Shown: one piece after another, positions 44,894 through 52,209 of the stretch
How the letters are laid out: every line of letters starts with the position of its first letter
Numbering within the stretch: the first letter of the stretch is position 1
NCBI GenBank assembly: GCA_023431205.1
Contig: JAEYXQ010000120.1
Span: 1-64,000 of the forward strand
DNA: 64,000 nucleotides
Reading direction: 5' to 3'
DNA from: Pseudomonadota bacterium
GTDB lineage: Bacteria; Pseudomonadota; Alphaproteobacteria; Rhizobiales; Devosiaceae
Program-made: the position numbers and the translations under genes
Notes under the pieces: generated by a model
The model's database searches: none
What the model was told of the DNA's origin: nothing
Seen by the model: only the letters and a program-made list of their open reading frames with translations

Positions 44894-44921
44894 GGCGGGA
44901 GCGCAAGGGCACGCCCCCGCC
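44894..44921 (-). repeat. Intercistronic stem-loop after the binding-protein gene
   Basis: GGCGGGAGCG and CGCCCCCGCC pair over ten bases with one A-C mismatch and an 8-base loop. It follows the stop of the binding-protein gene by about a dozen bases. A second short stem, TCCCC/GGGGA, lies at 44827-44848. Probably protects the upstream mRNA or attenuates transcription into the permease genes. Confidence 0.5.
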
Positions 44922-44933
44922 AAAGGGGTCACG

Positions 44934-46604
44934 TCACTGTGCAACCGGCTCGAGATCCAGCAGTTGCAGCAGGCGGGCCGGGTTGGTCACCGAGACGACC
45001 GGAGAATATTTCGGGTTCTCGGCATCGGCCCAGCCGGTCCAGCGGGTGGTGTTGTACTGGTAGAAGGCCGGGCTGTTGTAGAGCGGCACGATCGGCATGG
45101 CCTCGGCGACCAGCAGCTGCACCTTGTCCATGATCGCCTTCTGCTCGGCCGGGTCCTTGACCTGGGTGTACTGGCCCAGCAGCTCCACCACTTCGGCGTT
45201 CTCCCAGTGCGGAGCCGTGAAGCGGCTCTTGCCGAAATCTTCCGGGTTGAACGAGCGGATGAACGGCAGGTACGGGTCGGCCGCGGCGGCCAGCGCGTTG
45301 AGCGTCAGCTCGAAATTGCCGGCGATGAGGTCCGAGGTCCACACGGCAGCTTCCGGCGTCGACATCGAGACGTTGATGCCCGCTTCGGTCAGGGTTTCCA
45401 TGGCGATCTGGACCGCGTCGATCCAGTCGGTCCAGCCGTTGGGAACCTTGAAGTCGAGTTCGAGCGGGGTGCCGTCCGGATTGTCGCGGAAGCCGTCGCC
45501 ATCGGCGTCGACATAGCCCGACTCCTCCAGCAGCGCGATGCCGGCGTCGAGGTCGAAGCGGCCGTACTGGCCGAACTGCGTCTCCACTTCCGGATTGGCG
45601 AACGAGGCATAGAGCTCGCCCAGGCCGGAGGGGTCCTCGTTGACCAGCGGGTAGCCGTAGCCGGCGATGTCGACGATGGTCTGCCGGTCGACCAGCATGC
45701 CGATGGCGCGGCGGAAGTTGACGTCGTTGAAGGCCTTGCGGGCGTTCTCGTCGGGCGAGATCTGCGACATCTGCAGGGAAACAAGGCTCGACGGCGTGAA
45801 CCAGTAGTGGTGGTGCTCCGGGTCCTTGGCGACAAAGGTGTTGTCGATGTCGGGGATGAAGCTGGTGCCCCAGTCGAGGCTGCCTTCGGCGAGAGCTGCC
45901 AGCACCTGCGGGTTGTCGGCGAGCTGCGGCATGCGCAGGCAGTCGACCTCGAGATTGTCGGCATCCCAGTAGTGCGGGTTGCGGCACTGCTCGTAGACCT
46001 GCGGGGTGAAGCGGGTGATCTCGGTCATCGGGCCGGAGCCGACCGGGTTCTCGTTGGCGAAGGTCACTGGGTCGGTGACTTCGGACCAGATGTGCTCCGG
46101 CACGATCGGCATGCCGACGATGGTGTTGGCGATCAGCGAGTTCGGCTCGTTGAGGTTGAAGCGCACGGTGCGCTCGTCGACCTTCTCCACCGAAGCGAGC
46201 TGCTGGCTGATGGAGATGAAGTCCAGCGCCGGGAACTGCTTGATGTAGTCGTAGGTGAAGATCACGTCGTCGGCGGTGAAGGCTTCGCCGTCGGACCACT
46301 TCAGGCCATCACGCAGGGTGAAGGTGATCGACTTGAGGTCGTCGGCCAGTTCGTAGCTCTCGGCCAGGCGGTAGTTGGGTTCATTGGCCTTGAGGCGATT
46401 GAACACCACCAGCGGCTCGTACATGAAGTCGAGCGTGGTGTAGCGCGCCGAGGTCTGGCTGAACGGGTTGAAGTTGCGCACGAAGGTGGTGACCTGCTCG
46501 GAAGCCAGGGTCAGCACGTTGCCGCTGTCCTGCGCGGCGGCAGGCATGGCGACCGATGCGAGGAGACCGACGGCAGCAGCCGTCAGCAGCGATGTTCTGA
46601 TCAT
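44934..46604 (-). CDS. Oligopeptide-type substrate-binding protein (SBP family 5) of the murein-recycling operon
   Basis: Periplasmic receptor of 556 residues. Signal peptide cleaved after AMPAAA near residue 24. Family 5 landmarks: FMYEPLVVFN, YELADDLKSITFTLRDGLKW, GSGPMTEITRF and FNDVNFRRAIGMLVDRQTIV. A DADGDGFRDN acidic loop (about residue 355) is the kind found in receptors for oligosaccharides as well as peptides. AAGGAG lies ten bases before the ATG. The gene is 23 bases after nagZ in one operon with murQ, so the ligand is most likely a murein fragment such as GlcNAc-anhydroMurNAc with or without peptide; this is inference from context. Confidence 0.9.
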   Translation of the reverse strand: MIRTSLLTAAAVGLLASVAMPAAAQDSGNVLTLASEQVTTFVRNFNPFSQTSARYTTLDFMYEPLVVFNRLKANEPNYRLAESYELADDLKSITFTLRDGLKWSDGEAFTADDVIFTYDYIKQFPALDFISISQQLASVEKVDERTVRFNLNEPNSLIANTIVGMPIVPEHIWSEVTDPVTFANENPVGSGPMTEITRFTPQVYEQCRNPHYWDADNLEVDCLRMPQLADNPQVLAALAEGSLDWGTSFIPDIDNTFVAKDPEHHHYWFTPSSLVSLQMSQISPDENARKAFNDVNFRRAIGMLVDRQTIVDIAGYGYPLVNEDPSGLGELYASFANPEVETQFGQYGRFDLDAGIALLEESGYVDADGDGFRDNPDGTPLELDFKVPNGWTDWIDAVQIAMETLTEAGINVSMSTPEAAVWTSDLIAGNFELTLNALAAAADPYLPFIRSFNPEDFGKSRFTAPHWENAEVVELLGQYTQVKDPAEQKAIMDKVQLLVAEAMPIVPLYNSPAFYQYNTTRWTGWADAENPKYSPVVSVTNPARLLQLLDLEPVAQ

Positions 46605-46627
46605 TATGCTCTCTCCTTGTCCGGCCG

Positions 46628-47650
46628 TTACAGGCCGTTCTCCTTGAAAATGCGTTCCACCTCGGCGTGGAGTGCCGAAACATCCACGCGCTTGTTCCCG
46701 AGCCTCGAATGGGCCCGGTTGATGCGGGCGAGGCTTTCGTCGGTCAGCGGTCCCGCTGCCTTCGCCGCCGCCTCGCTGGCGGCCAGATCGCCCTGGCTGT
46801 GCAGGGCAATGTCGTAACCGGCGTCGAGCGCGGCTCGCACCCGCTCCGGCCAGCTTCCCTTGAGTGCCTCCATGGTGAGGCAGTCGGTGACCAGCACCCC
46901 ATCATAGCCGAGCTGTTGTCGAATCAACTGGCACACGGCCGGCGACACCGAGGCGGGCCGCTCCGGGTCGATGCGGGTGAACACGAGGTGCGCGACCATC
47001 GCCCAGGGCGCATCCTTGAGTGCGATGAACGGGCGGAAGTCGGTGCCCATCAGGTCGTCGACCTCGGCGTCCACCACCGGGCAGTCGAAATGCGGATCGA
47101 CCGTCACCCGGCCATAGCCGGGGATGTGCTTGACGATCGGCATTTCGCCGACCTCCAGCATCGCCTCAACCACGACTCGCCCGAGTTCGGTCACCAGCTC
47201 CGGATCATCCCCGAAGGCGCGCTGGCCGATGACGTCGTGGGTGCCCTTGCGGGCCAGGTCGACCACCGGTGTCGTGCCGCTGCCGATTCCGAGCTCGGCC
47301 ATCATCGAGCCCATGGCGAGGGTGGACTGGCGCAGCGCATGCTTGCCGGCAGCGAGGTCCTTGCGGGCGAGGGCGCCGAAGCTGCCGAGGCTGCGGAACA
47401 GCGGCCAGTTGCCGTTGTCGAGCCGCTGCACGCGGCCGCCTTCCTGGTCGATATAGACCGGGGCATCCTCGCGCCCGACCGCATCGCGGAACTGCGCGCA
47501 GAGGCGTCGGATCTGCACGGGACTGTCGAGATTGCGCTTGAACAGGAACAGCCCGAACGGGTTTGCCTCGCGAAAGAAGGCGATCTCGTCGGCCGAGAGC
47601 TCATAGCCCGGCATCCCCACGAACAGCGCCAGAGGTGTGGTCGTTGGCAT
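46628..47650 (-). CDS. nagZ: Beta-N-acetylhexosaminidase NagZ (GH3)
   Basis: Cytoplasmic glycoside hydrolase family 3 enzyme that removes GlcNAc from murein fragments. 340 residues, typical of single-domain Gram-negative NagZ. Visible: YIDQEGGRVQRL, KHIPGYGRVTVDPHFD and the nucleophile in LVTDCLTMEAL (Asp256). The acid/base dyad Asp-x-His is kept as Asp185-Pro-His187, but the usual KHxPGHG...DSH loop reads PGYG...DPH. No signal peptide. It lies three bases after the GNAT gene and 23 before the binding-protein gene. Confidence 0.9.
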   Translation of the reverse strand: MPTTTPLALFVGMPGYELSADEIAFFREANPFGLFLFKRNLDSPVQIRRLCAQFRDAVGREDAPVYIDQEGGRVQRLDNGNWPLFRSLGSFGALARKDLAAGKHALRQSTLAMGSMMAELGIGSGTTPVVDLARKGTHDVIGQRAFGDDPELVTELGRVVVEAMLEVGEMPIVKHIPGYGRVTVDPHFDCPVVDAEVDDLMGTDFRPFIALKDAPWAMVAHLVFTRIDPERPASVSPAVCQLIRQQLGYDGVLVTDCLTMEALKGSWPERVRAALDAGYDIALHSQGDLAASEAAAKAAGPLTDESLARINRAHSRLGNKRVDVSALHAEVERIFKENGL

Positions 47651-47653
47651 GGC

Positions 47654-48139
47654 TCAGCCCTCCGCCTTCGGCTTGAGGTGCAACAGCCCCTGGTAGATGT
47701 CTTCCTTGTCCGAAGGGATCGGGATAGCCCCGGCCGCCTTGGCATAGAAGTCGACGGGCCCGGCCGAACCGATGATCGCATAGGCATAGCCATGCGCCTT
47801 CATCGCGGCGAGCGCGTGGTAGAACAGCGCCAGCCCGATGCCCTTGCCGCGCTGATCCTCGCTGACTCCGGTGGGGCCGAAGAAACCGCGCGCGGTCGCG
47901 TCCCAGCAGGCAAAACCCACCAGTGTGCCATCGACCGTGGCAATCAGGCAGCCGGGTGGCTGGTGCCCCATGGCGGCGCTGACTTCACTGACCCAGTATT
48001 CGCTGAAATGGGTGCGCACCCAGTCCTTGATGATATGCTGTTCGGGCGGCAGCGCCGTGCGGATCACCGCCTCGACACCCTCGGCCCGCTGGCGCAACTC
48101 TTCGAGCTTGCGGCTGTAAAGATTGACGAGCAGGTCCAT
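47654..48139 (-). CDS. GNAT family N-acetyltransferase
   Basis: 161-residue acetyl-CoA-dependent acyltransferase. The acetyl-CoA loop is GVSEDQRGKGIGLALFY (Q-R-G-K-G-I-G, about residues 92-108), preceded by the beta strand LVGFACWDATARGFFGP. C-terminus FYAKAAGAIPI is typical. It lies between murQ and nagZ with three-base gaps on both sides, so it is part of the murein-recycling pathway or acts on its intermediates, possibly re-acetylating a de-N-acetylated amino sugar. Substrate is inference. Confidence 0.85.
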   Translation of the reverse strand: MDLLVNLYSRKLEELRQRAEGVEAVIRTALPPEQHIIKDWVRTHFSEYWVSEVSAAMGHQPPGCLIATVDGTLVGFACWDATARGFFGPTGVSEDQRGKGIGLALFYHALAAMKAHGYAYAIIGSAGPVDFYAKAAGAIPIPSDKEDIYQGLLHLKPKAEG

Positions 48140-48142
48140 GGC

Positions 48143-49075
48143 TCAGCCCGCAGCCCGTGGCTGCAGTCCTGCAGCGCGGCGGAGGAATCCATCCGCCTGG
48201 GTCAGAGCGGCTTCCGCCGCGCCGGCATCCATTCCCGTGAGGGCCATCAGGATGGCGAGCTTGACGTTGTTGTTGCTGGCCGCGAGGTATTCCCGCGCGC
48301 CTTCAGGGGAGCAACCGGTCACTTCAACCAGGATGCGAATGGCGCGCGCCATCAGCTTCTGGTTGCTGACGGATACGTCGACCATCAGGTTCTCGTAGCT
48401 CTTGCCGATCCGGATCATGCTGGCCGTGGTCAGCATGTTGAGCACCAGCTTCTGGGCCGTTCCCGACTTTAGGCGGGTCGAGCCGGTCAGCGCCTCGGGT
48501 CCTACCACCGGCGAGATGGCGACATCGGCCAGCTTGGCGATTGCGGAGCCGGGATTGCAGGACAGCGCCACTGTCATCGCGCCGATCTCGCGGGCGTATT
48601 CCAGGGCGCCGATCACATAGGGAGTACGGCCGCTGACGGCGATGCCCACCACCACGTCCTTGGCGGATGTGTCGACCCTCGCCAGATCGTCGCGGCCCTG
48701 CTGCGGATCGTCCTCGGCGCCTTCGACCGGGTAGCGCAGCGCCCGGTCGCCGCCGGCGATCAGGCCCACCACCATGCCTTCCGGCACACCGAAGGTCGGC
48801 GGGCACTCGGACGCGTCGAGCACGCCCAGCCGGCCGCTGGTGCCGGCGCCGATATAGATCAGCCGGCCACCGGCCTTGAACGCGGCGACGACGCCGTCCA
48901 CGGCCTGCGCGATCTCGGGCAATACCCTGCGGACGGCTTCGGCGACGCCGGCGTCCTCGGCATTCATTGCCGCGAGGATTTCGGCGGTGGACATCAGGTC
49001 GATCTCGACCGTGCGGGGATTGCGTGCCTCGGAGACGAGGTGTTCCAGTTCGGCGATCAGGGTGCTGGTTGCCAT
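48143..49075 (-). CDS. murQ: N-acetylmuramic acid 6-phosphate etherase
   Basis: MurQ cleaves the lactyl ether of MurNAc-6-phosphate, giving GlcNAc-6-phosphate and D-lactate. 310 residues, normal for the family. SIS-fold landmarks: GGRLIYIGAGTSGRLGVLDA then SECPPTFGVPEGMV (with the catalytic Glu), VVGIAVSGRTPYVIGALEYA, KSGTAQKLVLNMLTTASMI and GKSYENLMVDVSVSNQKL. First gene of the minus-strand operon (murQ, GNAT, nagZ, binding protein, importer). A palindrome-rich 106-base region separates it from a divergent MurR/RpiR regulator. Confidence 0.96.
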   Translation of the reverse strand: MATSTLIAELEHLVSEARNPRTVEIDLMSTAEILAAMNAEDAGVAEAVRRVLPEIAQAVDGVVAAFKAGGRLIYIGAGTSGRLGVLDASECPPTFGVPEGMVVGLIAGGDRALRYPVEGAEDDPQQGRDDLARVDTSAKDVVVGIAVSGRTPYVIGALEYAREIGAMTVALSCNPGSAIAKLADVAISPVVGPEALTGSTRLKSGTAQKLVLNMLTTASMIRIGKSYENLMVDVSVSNQKLMARAIRILVEVTGCSPEGAREYLAASNNNVKLAILMALTGMDAGAAEAALTQADGFLRRAAGLQPRAAG

Positions 49076-49103
49076 AAGCCTTCACTCGGGAGTGAGAGGA
49101 ATG

Positions 49104-49153
49104 CTAGGAGTGAATATTCCTAGTGTCAACGCAGGTTGGAATTTTGTATTCCA
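49104..49153. promoter_or_regulatory. MurR/RpiR-type operator region
   Basis: Two inverted repeats lie between divergent murQ and the RpiR-type gene: CTAGGA-N8-TCCTAG at 49104-49123 and TGGAAT-N5-ATTCCA at 49137-49153. GGAAT (49098-49102) with ATTCC (49116-49120) forms a further, wider match of the second type. RpiR-family factors bind such AT-rich palindromes near their own genes, so the adjacent regulator is the likely ligand. Confidence 0.55.
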
Positions 49154-49181
49154 TCTGTGAATAGGGGAGGGAGGTGGGGCC

Positions 49182-50036
49182 ATGTCGGTGCTGAAGCTGC
49201 TGGCGGCGCAGATGGAAACGATGACGGCGGCGGATCAGCAGATCGCCCAGTTCATCATCGACCACCCCGAGCGAATGCTCACCCTGTCCTCAGCGTCCCT
49301 GGCCGAGGCGACGGGCCGCAGCCAGTCCAGTGTGGTCAAGTTCAGCCAGAAGCTGGGTTTTCCGGGGTACCAGCAACTCAAGCTGGCAGTGAACCGCGCC
49401 AAGACGCTCGAGGGGCATTCGCCCGCCGGCGTCATCCATGGCACCATCGAGACCGGCGAAAGCTATCCGACGCTGGTGCAGAAGCTGATCGGCAGCAAAC
49501 TGCTGGCGATGCGCGAAACTGCCGCAGCCAATTCCCAGGAGCGCATGGACGCGGCCCTCGACGCGCTCACCGCTGCCCGCCGTGTACAGCTCGCCGGGGT
49601 AGGGGCCTCGTCACTGGTCGCCAAGGACTTCTCGTTCAAGCTGCTCAAGCTGGGTCGCACCGTGCTGCTCGACAGCGACACCCATATCCAGATTTCCAAC
49701 GCCGCAACGCTGGGCAGCGCCGACGTGATTCTGGCGCTCTCCCATTCCGGCCGAAGCGTCGAAACGCTGCGGGTCGCCGAACTTGCGCGCGAACGCGGCG
49801 CCCAGGTGATCTCCGTCACCGGCCTGCAGCCGAACCCGCTGCGCGGGCTCGCCGACATCGAACTGTTCACCGTCGCCGACGAGGAACGGGTGCGCTCCTC
49901 GGCCATCACCTCGCGCGACGCGCAGCTGATGCTGACCGACATGCTGTTCCTGCTGCTGCTCGGTCGGCAGTCGGATGCCCATGATTACATCCATCGCAGC
50001 GAATCCGCCGTCAAAGTGCTCAAAGTCCCCCGCTGA
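49182..50036 (+). CDS. MurR/RpiR family transcriptional regulator
   Basis: 284 residues: N-terminal HTH_6 domain (LKLLAAQMETMTAADQQIAQ, with LAEATGRSQSSVVKFSQKLG as recognition region) and a C-terminal SIS sugar-phosphate-binding domain (VQLAGVGASSLVAKDFSFKL, VILALSHSGRSVETLRVA). Ligand is probably MurNAc-6-phosphate or a related amino-sugar phosphate. It is divergent from murQ and 31 bases upstream of the BadF-type kinase on its own strand. GGGAGGGAGG precedes the ATG. Predicted repressor of both transcripts via the palindromes upstream. Confidence 0.92.
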   Translation: MSVLKLLAAQMETMTAADQQIAQFIIDHPERMLTLSSASLAEATGRSQSSVVKFSQKLGFPGYQQLKLAVNRAKTLEGHSPAGVIHGTIETGESYPTLVQKLIGSKLLAMRETAAANSQERMDAALDALTAARRVQLAGVGASSLVAKDFSFKLLKLGRTVLLDSDTHIQISNAATLGSADVILALSHSGRSVETLRVAELARERGAQVISVTGLQPNPLRGLADIELFTVADEERVRSSAITSRDAQLMLTDMLFLLLLGRQSDAHDYIHRSESAVKVLKVPR

Positions 50037-50067
50037 TGGTAACGGAAAGCAAGCGGATCCTCCCCGA

Positions 50068-50997
50068 ATGACTGCACAAGTGCACCTTGGCCTCGACGTC
50101 GGCGGCACCGCCTCGCGCTGGACCGCCTGCTCGGCGGACGGCACCGTCCTGCGCACCGGCAGCGGTTCCGGCGCCTCCGGCCACGTCTTCAATCCCGCCG
50201 AAAAGACCAAGTTCTCCAATGTGTTGGATCGCCTTGGCGCCGAGTTGTCCGCGGCCGACCTGATCCCGGTCAGCCTCACCGCCGGCCTCACCGGCTACGG
50301 CACCCCCGCCGCCGCCGAACTCCGCCAACTCACCGCCGAAACGCTGCACCTCGACCCGGCCGCGATCCTGTTCATCGACGATATCTCCTTGGCATATCTC
50401 GCCAATTTCCAGCCGGGCGAAGGTCACCTCGTCTCTGCCGGCACCGGCTCCATCGGCCTCCACTGGTCCGCTTCGGAGCAGATCCGCGTCGGCGGCCGCG
50501 GCATTCTCATCGACGACGCCGGTTCCGGCAGCTGGATCGCCCTCCGCGCCCTCGACCGCATCTACCGCAGCCTCGATCACACCGGCTCCTTCGCCGAGGT
50601 CGAACCGCTCGCCCGGCACCTGCTGACGGCCATCGGCGGCACGGATTGGCAGGATGTCCGCAGCTTCGTCTATGCCGGCGACCGCGGCCGCATCGGCACC
50701 CTTGCCACCGCCGTGGCCGGCGCGGCGGAGGAGGGGGATGCCTCCGCCCTCGCCATCCTGGAGCAGGCGGGCGCCGACTTGGCTTTGCTGGCCAAGGCCT
50801 TGGCTGCTCGCGCTGGTGACCGCCCCGTCGGCTTCATCGGCGGCGTGCTGCGCCTGCACCCGGTCATCGTCGACAGCATTGGCGCGCACCTTCCGCCGGC
50901 TGAAGTCCGCATCCTCGACGCCGATGCCAGCCTGGCCGCCGCGCACTTGCAGACTGCCTCCGACGGGCAGTGGCGAAGCATTCTCTCCGGCTCGTGA
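50068..50997 (+). CDS. BadF/BadG-type ATPase, probable N-acetylglucosamine (or MurNAc) kinase
   Basis: 309-residue ASKHA-fold kinase of the BcrA/BadF family to which NAGK and MurK belong. Phosphate-1 motif LGLDVGGTASRWTACSADGT at residues 6-25, acidic segment LFIDDISLAYLANF, adenosine-region VSAGTGSIGLHW and GRGILIDDAGSGSWIALRAL, and phosphate-2-like GFIGGVLRLHPVI. Likely phosphorylates GlcNAc released by NagZ. Starts 31 bases after the MurR-type gene without a strong SD, so it may depend on coupling. Kinase specificity (GlcNAc, MurNAc or both) is open. Confidence 0.85.
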   Translation: MTAQVHLGLDVGGTASRWTACSADGTVLRTGSGSGASGHVFNPAEKTKFSNVLDRLGAELSAADLIPVSLTAGLTGYGTPAAAELRQLTAETLHLDPAAILFIDDISLAYLANFQPGEGHLVSAGTGSIGLHWSASEQIRVGGRGILIDDAGSGSWIALRALDRIYRSLDHTGSFAEVEPLARHLLTAIGGTDWQDVRSFVYAGDRGRIGTLATAVAGAAEEGDASALAILEQAGADLALLAKALAARAGDRPVGFIGGVLRLHPVIVDSIGAHLPPAEVRILDADASLAAAHLQTASDGQWRSILSGS

Positions 50998-51076
50998 CTG
51001 TGGGGTCTGCGGAGCAACGCTCTGGCTTGCTCTTCAGACTCGCGGCACAAGGCCCGGACTGGTCACAGGAGTATCC

Positions 51077-52147
51077 ATGTCCCTCTTCGTCTTCGTGGGC
51101 TCGCAGAATCGCACCGACACTGAAATCCGCGAAGGCGGCGGGTTGCAGGTCTTCTCGTATGATGAGGAAGCCGCTGAGTTCGGGCTGCTGCACGCCGAAG
51201 CCGGGGCGGACAATCCGAGCTATTTCACCGTCGACCGGACGAGCAGCGTCCTTTATGCGGTCAATGAAGTCGGCTCCTGGCTCGAGTGTACCGTCAGCGC
51301 CTACGGCGTCGACTGGGCCTCGGGTGCCCTGAACTACCTCAACAAGCAGCCGACCCGCGGTCGCGCCAGCTGCCATGTGGCGCAACTGCCCGGTGGCCGG
51401 ATCGGGGTGGCCAACTACAGCCATGAGGACGGCGGGCCGGACCAGGCCGTTTGCTTCTATTTGATCGAGGAAGGTGGCCGCATCGCCGCCCCGATCGCCA
51501 GTGCGCCGCACAAGGCTGCACCCGGCCAGCCATCGCGCGACCGCAGCCACGCTCACTGCGTCACCCCCACGCTCTACGGCAGGCTCGTGCTCGTTACCGA
51601 CCTTGGGCTTGATTGCGTGGTCGCCTATGACGCTGCCGATCTGACCCGCGAACTGCATCGCGTCCAGCTCGCTTCGGGACACGGGCCCCGCCACATGGTG
51701 TGTCACCCCGGCGGACGCTTCATCTACGTTCTCAACGAGTTGGCGCCCTTCATCAGCATCCTCGAATGGGATGGCAGCACGCTGCGCCACCATTTGGACG
51801 TGGAGACGATCGAGCCTGTGGCGACGGGTGTGGCGGCATACGGTGCAGCGATCCAGCTCTCCGCCGACGGCCGGTATCTCTATGCCTCGACGCGGGGCGT
51901 CGACTGCATCAGCGTGTTTGCCCTGGCGGCGGACGGCGGGCTGGAGCGTGTTCAGGTCGCCGGTTGCGGCGGCGCCTGGCCGCGGGATTTCTGCCTCACC
52001 CCAAGTGGCGCGCACCTGCTGGTCGCCAACCAGCACAGCAACTCCATCGCCATCCTGTCGCGCGATGCTGACAGCGGTCGGCTAAGCGATACGGGCCGTC
52101 GGCTCGACGTCGCCACCCCACAATGCGTGAAGGTCGTGCAAGCGTAG
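51077..52147 (+). CDS. Lactonase family protein (6-phosphogluconolactonase-like beta-propeller)
   Basis: 356-residue seven-bladed propeller of the YbhE/lactonase family, which opens sugar lactones. Landmarks: VFVGSQNRTDTEIREGGGLQ at the start, FTVDRTSSVLYAVNEVG, SHAHCVTPTLYGRLVLVTDL (a conserved His-Cys/His segment), GHGPRHMVCHPGGRFIYVLN and AAIQLSADGRYLYASTRG. AGGAG lies seven bases before the ATG. It is the third gene of the MurR operon, 79 bases behind the kinase. A lactone in murein recycling is not known, so the actual substrate is unclear. Confidence 0.87.
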   Translation: MSLFVFVGSQNRTDTEIREGGGLQVFSYDEEAAEFGLLHAEAGADNPSYFTVDRTSSVLYAVNEVGSWLECTVSAYGVDWASGALNYLNKQPTRGRASCHVAQLPGGRIGVANYSHEDGGPDQAVCFYLIEEGGRIAAPIASAPHKAAPGQPSRDRSHAHCVTPTLYGRLVLVTDLGLDCVVAYDAADLTRELHRVQLASGHGPRHMVCHPGGRFIYVLNELAPFISILEWDGSTLRHHLDVETIEPVATGVAAYGAAIQLSADGRYLYASTRGVDCISVFALAADGGLERVQVAGCGGAWPRDFCLTPSGAHLLVANQHSNSIAILSRDADSGRLSDTGRRLDVATPQCVKVVQA

Positions 52148-52209
52148 CTGCAGGCGAATGCAACTGAATTGACCCGCGCGCGTTTCCGTCCGTCACGGGG
52201 CGTTATGCA

